A stretch of 11,236 bases of DNA, from NCBI GenBank assembly GCA_030042795.1, contig JASHYZ010000019.1, positions 1-11,236 of the forward strand, given 5' to 3'. The notes under the pieces were generated by a model, which saw only the letters and a list, made by a program, of their open reading frames with translations, was not told where the DNA came from and searched no databases. Below, one piece after another: positions 7,666 through 11,236 of this stretch (position 1 is its first letter; each line of letters opens with the position of its first letter). The DNA comes from Terriglobia bacterium. GTDB taxonomy: Bacteria > Acidobacteriota > Terriglobia > UBA7540. The translations under genes and the position numbers were made by a program.

Positions 7666-7682
7666 TTCACAACGGTTGTGAA
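7666..7682. promoter_or_regulatory. Perfect 17-bp palindrome, candidate operator
   Basis: TTCACAAC-G-GTTGTGAA is an exact dyad with 8-bp arms and a 1-bp centre. It lies in the 183-bp gap between the palindromic element and the PEP-CTERM gene, 76 bp before the GTG start. Its size and symmetry suit a dimeric helix-turn-helix regulator. No regulator gene is in the window, and I cannot name a family. The stem would be too short and without a U-run to be a normal terminator. Confidence 0.45.
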
Positions 7683-7745
7683 GAGCACGCGCGTTCGGGG
7701 ACCCGCGCGAAGACAGCGCCACTTACCGATCACACGGCGCTTGGG

Positions 7746-7758
7746 AAGGAGTACTTCA
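7746..7758 (+). promoter_or_regulatory. Strong ribosome binding site for the PEP-CTERM protein
   Basis: AAGGAG at 7746-7751 is followed by 7 nt and then GTG at 7759-7761. This fixes the start of the gene at a position that yields a clean signal peptide. The frame is open far upstream, back to 6988, but that sequence runs through wecB and the palindromic element. Confidence 0.75.
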
Positions 7759-8406
7759 GTGAGTCTGAAGACTACCGTTGGTCTGGCAGGAGCGACGCTG
7801 CTGCTAGCGGCAATCAATCTTTACGCTGATCCCATCAATCTACTTTTGAATCCCGGATTTGAAAGTGCAGCGAGCGGCGTTGCTGCGGGAACGTCCGTCG
7901 TCCTCACCGGCTTGAACGACAGCGGCGGCAGTTCGGCAGCCGCGGACTGGAATGTTTGGAGCAACGGCTCAGCGAACATTTCTACTGTGCTCATGCCGAG
8001 CACACTGCCCGCGGGCGGCAGCTACATGCTCGAAGTGACTACGAGCGGGTCGAACGGCGGAATCTATCAGGACTTCCTCAGCACGCCTGCGGCGTCTGCT
8101 ACAGCATCCGCCTGGGTCTGGATTGTGAGCGGCTGCGTCGGCATCGGGTCCGGTGATGACGGTGATACCGGCGAAGACACTCAGAGTTGCACCACAGGAT
8201 CATGGATACACCTGACCGCCCCCAACGATTCTACGCCTGTGACAAACTTCCTTGTTTATGACACTTCGGCAGGCGCGAACTTCTTTGTGGACAATGCTGC
8301 CGTGACGCCTGGCGTGACGCCCACACCAGAGCCGGCAGCACTCGTGCTATTCGGCTCCGGGCTGCTCATCCTGGGCGAGTTTATCCGGCGCCGCGCGCGG
8401 CGATGA
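7759..8406 (+). CDS. PEP-CTERM sorting domain protein with a possible carbohydrate-binding fold
   Basis: The protein has 215 residues. The signal peptide covers about residues 1-23 (SLKTTVGLAGATLLLAAINLYA). The mature part starts with INLLLNPGFES (26-36) and has W64 and W67 nearby and a late FFVDNAAV stretch (175-182). This pattern is common in beta-sandwich (CBM4/9-like or DUF642-like) domains; the fold assignment is inference. Two Cys (126 and 144) bracket an acidic loop, GDDGDTGED. The C-terminus has P190-E191-P192, a hydrophobic segment at about 194-206 and the basic tail RRRARR, the classic exosortase substrate signal. Such proteins are exported, then recognised and processed by a membrane exosortase, and are usually coupled to EPS production. 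No exosortase gene is seen here. The gene may have its own promoter, given the palindrome upstream. Confidence 0.88.
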   Translation: MSLKTTVGLAGATLLLAAINLYADPINLLLNPGFESAASGVAAGTSVVLTGLNDSGGSSAAADWNVWSNGSANISTVLMPSTLPAGGSYMLEVTTSGSNGGIYQDFLSTPAASATASAWVWIVSGCVGIGSGDDGDTGEDTQSCTTGSWIHLTAPNDSTPVTNFLVYDTSAGANFFVDNAAVTPGVTPTPEPAALVLFGSGLLILGEFIRRRARR

Positions 8407-8513
8407 GCAGTCCAACTATTCCTCCTGCTCCTCCGTCAGCTTCGGCAAGGAGTTGAAAGCGGCGTCTGATTATTCTCGGGCTTTAGCGAACCGACCTTTC
8501 TGGCGCTTGTCGA

Positions 8514-8542
8514 GCCCCCTCGGCTGAGGCTGCAGAGGGGGC
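8514..8542. repeat. GC-rich hairpin between the PEP-CTERM and glycosyltransferase genes
   Basis: GCCCCCTC (8514-8521) and GAGGGGGC (8535-8542) form an exact 8-bp stem around a 13-nt loop. No run of T follows, so it is not a standard intrinsic terminator. It lies 107 bp after the PEP-CTERM stop and 47 bp before the next start, and could be a weak or Rho-linked stop, an mRNA stabiliser or chance. The rest of the 183-bp gap shows no gene or clear promoter. Confidence 0.35.
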
Positions 8543-8589
8543 GGGTCCTCCTGCGCCCATGCGGGCTCAAGTTTCTCTCTGCTGAAATC

Positions 8590-9708
8590 ATGAACAAACA
8601 TCTGAAGCAGCAAACTGGGCCTGAATGGCTAGGGCCGGATGCTTCCCGCACGTCTGTCTCTGTCATCGTCGCATGCCGCAATGAGGAACACTTCATCGGC
8701 GGCTGCCTGGAGTCGATTATTGCCACCGGCCACCCAAAACATTTGCTGGAAGTGCTGGTGGTAGACGGGATGAGTGAGGACGATACGAGGTCGATTGTGA
8801 GCAGTTACAGCCAGCGATTTCCTTTCGTGAAGCTGGTTGATAATCCGCGAGGGATTGCCTCGGCAGCCTTCAACCTGGGGATTCGCATCGCCTCGGGCGA
8901 CGCCATCATGATTATGGGCGCGCACAACAAGTATTCCAGCGACTACATCCCGAAGTCACTCCAGGCCCTTGAGCGATACGGCGCGGACAACGTGGGCGGG
9001 GTCATCAAGGTCATGCCCCGTGACTCCGGGTTCCTGGCGAAGGCTCTGGCCTGCGCACTCAGCCATCGCTTTGGGGTTGGTAACTCTCATTTCCGCTGTG
9101 AGAACAGCGAGCCGCGATGGGTGGACACCGTGTTCGGGGGCTGCTACCGAAGGGAAGTCTTCGAGAAGGTGGGTTTGTTTAACGATGAACTGGTCTACAA
9201 CCAGGATATCGAGTTCAACCGGCGGCTGTGTCGCGCGGGAGGGCGAATCCTGCTTGTGCCTGACATTGTCAGCTACTATTACGCGCGATCCGATCTTTTA
9301 GCGTTCGTGCGGCACAGCTTTCGCGACGGTTTCTGGGTGGTTCTCTCGTTCCTGCATGCCAAGGGTGTGCCGGCTTCTCTAAGGCATCTGGTGCCCTTGG
9401 TCTTTGTGGGCGCTCTGATAAGTTCCGGACTCCTCAGCCTGCGGATTCGATTCTTCAGCGAAGTACTTCTGACGGTCGCGGGCAGCTACCTGGCGGCCAG
9501 CCTGGCGGCATCGCTCTCGATTGCGCGGCGCGAACACGACCTCCATTACGTGCTTGCCATGCCTCTGGCCTTTGCTGCCCTCCATATCGCCTACGGACTC
9601 GGATCATTAGCCGCGCTGGGCAACACGGTACTCAGCACGAGCGGGTGGCGAAGGCTTACCCGGCGGCTTTTCCGGCCGGGCCTACGCCTGGAGCAAGAGC
9701 CGCAATGA
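8590..9708 (+). CDS. Family-2 (GT-A) glycosyltransferase, ExoA-like, with C-terminal membrane segments
   Basis: The protein has 372 residues. The GT-A domain starts with VSVIVACRNEEHFIGGCLESI (23-43), then LEVLVVDGMSEDDT (53-66), NPRGIASAAFNLGI (85-98) and SGDAIMIMGAHNKYSSDYI (102-120). FGGCYRREVFEKVGLFNDEL (182-201) and NQDIEFNRRL (204-213) match the acceptor side of ExoA-type enzymes. After the YYYARSDLLAFVRHSFRDGFW stretch come two or three hydrophobic segments (about 264-285, 289-310, 319-345), so it is probably anchored in the inner membrane and acts on lipid-linked sugar at the cytosolic face. The position where many relatives have Asp (DAH) is Gly110 here (GAH). The start has no strong Shine-Dalgarno, but the next Met is past the conserved domain start. 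Sugar specificity is unknown. Confidence 0.88.
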   Translation: MNKHLKQQTGPEWLGPDASRTSVSVIVACRNEEHFIGGCLESIIATGHPKHLLEVLVVDGMSEDDTRSIVSSYSQRFPFVKLVDNPRGIASAAFNLGIRIASGDAIMIMGAHNKYSSDYIPKSLQALERYGADNVGGVIKVMPRDSGFLAKALACALSHRFGVGNSHFRCENSEPRWVDTVFGGCYRREVFEKVGLFNDELVYNQDIEFNRRLCRAGGRILLVPDIVSYYYARSDLLAFVRHSFRDGFWVVLSFLHAKGVPASLRHLVPLVFVGALISSGLLSLRIRFFSEVLLTVAGSYLAASLAASLSIARREHDLHYVLAMPLAFAALHIAYGLGSLAALGNTVLSTSGWRRLTRRLFRPGLRLEQEPQ

Positions 9709-10946
9709 CCCGCGCCTTTTTGACGGACGCAACTGGCGGGCCCTACAGCTCTTTCTTTTGGAAGGGCCGTGTCGCCCTTTACGCCACGTTGAAAGCTCTG
9801 GGTGTGGGTCCAGGTGATTACGTGATGGTGCCGGGCTACACCTGCGTGGTGGTTCCCTCCGCTGTTCACTTCGTTGGCGCACGGTCCCTTTACGTTGACA
9901 TTGATCCTGTTACCTTCAACGTTTCGCTCGAAGGTATCGAGCGCGTCTGGAAGGAAAGTCGCCAGGAGCGGATCAGAGCGCTGATTGTTCAACACACGTA
10001 TGGCTTGCCTGCCGATACGGCGCCCATTGTCTTGTGGGCAAGGCAGAGAGGAATCAGAGTCATCGAAGACTGCTGCCACGTTTTGGGTAGCCGCTACCGC
10101 GATACTAACGGAGAATGGCAGGACGTTGGTGCTCTGGGCGATGCGTGCGTCTTCAGTTCGCAGTGGTCGAAACCGGTCTCGACCGGCCTTGGCGGCTGGG
10201 TGGTAACGGCTAACCAGGCGCTCGCCGAGGCAATCGCCGAGGTTCACCGGAGAGAATGCCGGCCTCCCTCTCTACGCGAAACAGCGCTGCTTCGGACGCA
10301 GGTGCTGGCACGCTCCCTGATTTCATCCCCACGATTCTATTGGATTGCCTTGAGTTTGTACCACTTCCTCGCGCGCGCGGGGGTTTGCATCGGGTCGTCG
10401 GCGGAAGAAGAGCTCATGGGTAAGAAGCCAGCAGACTACGCCAAGCGGATGTCTGAATTCCAATGCAACCGTCTCGCGCGACAGCTCCGTTATGCAGCAG
10501 TCATCATGCGCCATCGGCGGCGCTTGCAAGCGGTTTACGAGTCGGCTCTCTCCCAGGTTGGATTGCCTCAGTTGAACATTCCAAAGCACGCCGACCCGGT
10601 TCTGTTGCGATACCCCATCCGCGTCGGCAACAAGGATGCGGTCCTGGAGCTGGCGCGGAAACATGGGGTTGAACTCGGGGATTGGTTCAACCATCCTCTC
10701 CATCCCAAAGAATCGGATGCCGGCGCGCTCGCGTACCGGAGCGGAACGTGCCCGGTTGCGGAGCAAGCTGCTCAGGAAGTGGTGAATTTGCCTCTGCACT
10801 TGCGGGTCACCGAACGAGTGGCGGCTGAAACGGTGCGCTTCCTGAAGCAACAATCGCGCCCTGTCACGCGTGTCTGTGAGCAACCCAGAACGAGGATGCC
10901 CTGGATCCCCGACTCAATGGCGGAAGAATCCGCATGGTCGAGTTGA
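9705..10946 (+). CDS. DegT/DnrJ/EryC1/StrS-family PLP aminotransferase
   Basis: The protein has 413 residues from the ATG at 9705, which overlaps the glycosyltransferase stop as ATGA, with AAGAG 5 nt upstream. An open extension to 9645 lies inside the previous gene. Fold type I features run in order: GRVALYATLKALGVGPGD (21-38), VMVPGYTCVVVPSAV (40-54), YVDIDPVTFNV (63-73), QHTYGLPAD (96-104), VIEDCCHVLG (119-128) and SSQWSKPVSTGLGG (151-164), where Lys156 should hold the PLP. These enzymes transaminate keto sugars of nucleotide sugars, usually with glutamate as donor. Which keto sugar is used cannot be read, and no 4,6-dehydratase or sugar oxidase is in the window. ED-CC-H replaces the more common ED-AA-[HQ] in the PLP-ring contact region. 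The C-terminal tail of about 25 residues is unlike the core. Confidence 0.9.
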   Translation: MTRAFLTDATGGPYSSFFWKGRVALYATLKALGVGPGDYVMVPGYTCVVVPSAVHFVGARSLYVDIDPVTFNVSLEGIERVWKESRQERIRALIVQHTYGLPADTAPIVLWARQRGIRVIEDCCHVLGSRYRDTNGEWQDVGALGDACVFSSQWSKPVSTGLGGWVVTANQALAEAIAEVHRRECRPPSLRETALLRTQVLARSLISSPRFYWIALSLYHFLARAGVCIGSSAEEELMGKKPADYAKRMSEFQCNRLARQLRYAAVIMRHRRRLQAVYESALSQVGLPQLNIPKHADPVLLRYPIRVGNKDAVLELARKHGVELGDWFNHPLHPKESDAGALAYRSGTCPVAEQAAQEVVNLPLHLRVTERVAAETVRFLKQQSRPVTRVCEQPRTRMPWIPDSMAEESAWSS

Positions 10947-10974
10947 AAGAGGAACGATTGCAACGTCGTCCCTG

Positions 10975-11236
10975 ATGAGCGGCAAAGCAATGGCGGCGCG
11001 CTGCGCAGTGTGTAGTTCGCATAACTGCGCGCCGGTGGCCGAACTGCCGTTTGGCGTAAGAGAGGGGACGATCCAGTCCGTCGTAATGCGGTGTGACCAC
11101 TGCGGCTGCTACTTCCGCCGCTTTCGACAGCCGCCCGCTCTCGATGAGCACTGGGACTCGCAATCTTACACCAGCCCGCAGCACGAGGAACGATTCAGGC
11201 GCGCGCGACAATCATTCTTTGAATCCCTCGCACGCT
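10975..11236 (+). CDS. Zinc-ribbon protein, probably the N-terminus of a SAM-dependent methyltransferase (cut by the window)
   Basis: From the ATG at 10975 the frame is open for 87 codons to the edge. RCAVC (9-13) and RCDHCGCYF (39-47) give two CxxC pairs about 26 residues apart, a zinc-ribbon layout. It is followed by PPALDEHWDSQSYTSP and a basic helix beginning EERFRRARQ. In EPS and O-antigen loci this arrangement (a Cys-rich ribbon, then a 'Y...Y' stretch) often precedes a class I methyltransferase domain. That domain would lie beyond position 11236, so the function is inference. No good Shine-Dalgarno is seen at 10975 (GAGG at 10949-10952 is too distant). The ATG at 10990 is a second candidate, still before the first Cys. 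It begins 28 bp after the aminotransferase stop and is likely co-transcribed. Confidence 0.6.
   Translation, partial: MSGKAMAARCAVCSSHNCAPVAELPFGVREGTIQSVVMRCDHCGCYFRRFRQPPALDEHWDSQSYTSPQHEERFRRARQSFFESLAR

Noticed and set aside
6988..7758. Long N-terminal extension of the PEP-CTERM frame
   Set aside because: It crosses wecB in another frame and the palindromic element. The strong AAGGAG and the signal peptide place the start at 7759.
7576..7758. Sigma-54 (-24/-12) promoter as described for PrsR-controlled PEP-CTERM genes
   Set aside because: I looked for TGGCAC with TTGC at the right spacing and did not find it.
8514..8542. Intrinsic terminator after the PEP-CTERM gene
   Set aside because: The stem is good but no T-run follows, so it is kept only as a hairpin.
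9591..10247. 218-residue open frame on the minus strand
   Set aside because: It is antisense to the aminotransferase, with no domain signature or ribosome site recognised.

Overview
The window carries part of an exopolysaccharide (capsule or O-antigen type) biosynthesis locus from a GC-rich Gram-negative bacterium. I lean towards an Acidobacteriota-like soil organism. The supporting signs are a PEP-CTERM sorting protein next to the sugar genes, a secreted beta-helix protein opening with a 'GARISAC...GGTCDARGL' type start, and an intergenic palindromic repeat of the 'TGTCATTCCGAG...GAGGAATCTCG' kind. This assignment is inference; no rRNA or marker gene is present.

Layout. On the minus strand, positions 1-1171 hold the N-terminal 390 codons of a secreted right-handed beta-helix protein that runs off the left edge. 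A 531-bp divergent intergenic region (1172-1702) follows, containing a nested palindromic MITE-like element (about 1390-1615). From 1703 everything is on the plus strand: a Wzy-like polysaccharide polymerase (1703-3286), a family-4 glycosyltransferase (GTG start at 3268), an AsnB-type amidotransferase (4383-6287) and a non-hydrolysing UDP-GlcNAc 2-epimerase, wecB (6296-7447). The first three genes overlap one another, and wecB starts 8 bp after asnB, so these four look like one transcript. The wecB stop codon lies in the first bases of a second, 131-bp palindromic element (7445-7575) with 26-bp inverted ends. A PEP-CTERM protein follows (GTG start at 7759), with a perfect 17-bp palindrome 76 bp upstream of it. 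After a 183-bp gap come an ExoA-like family-2 glycosyltransferase (8590-9708), a DegT/DnrJ/EryC1/StrS aminotransferase overlapping it by ATGA (9705-10946), and the start of a zinc-ribbon protein, probably a SAM-dependent methyltransferase, cut by the right edge.

How the genes may work together (inference). WecB would supply UDP-ManNAc. The aminotransferase would make an amino sugar nucleotide. The two glycosyltransferases would extend a lipid-linked repeat unit. AsnB might amidate a uronic-acid carboxyl or an attached group, and the methyltransferase might modify a sugar. The multi-spanning membrane protein would polymerise the repeat. The PEP-CTERM protein would be processed by an exosortase not seen here, and such proteins typically accompany EPS loci. 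The beta-helix protein could act on or bind the polymer outside the cytoplasm.

I see no CRISPR array, tRNA, rRNA, transposase gene or clearly new defence or signalling system. The most notable unexplained structures are the two palindromic elements and the 17-bp palindrome before the PEP-CTERM gene.
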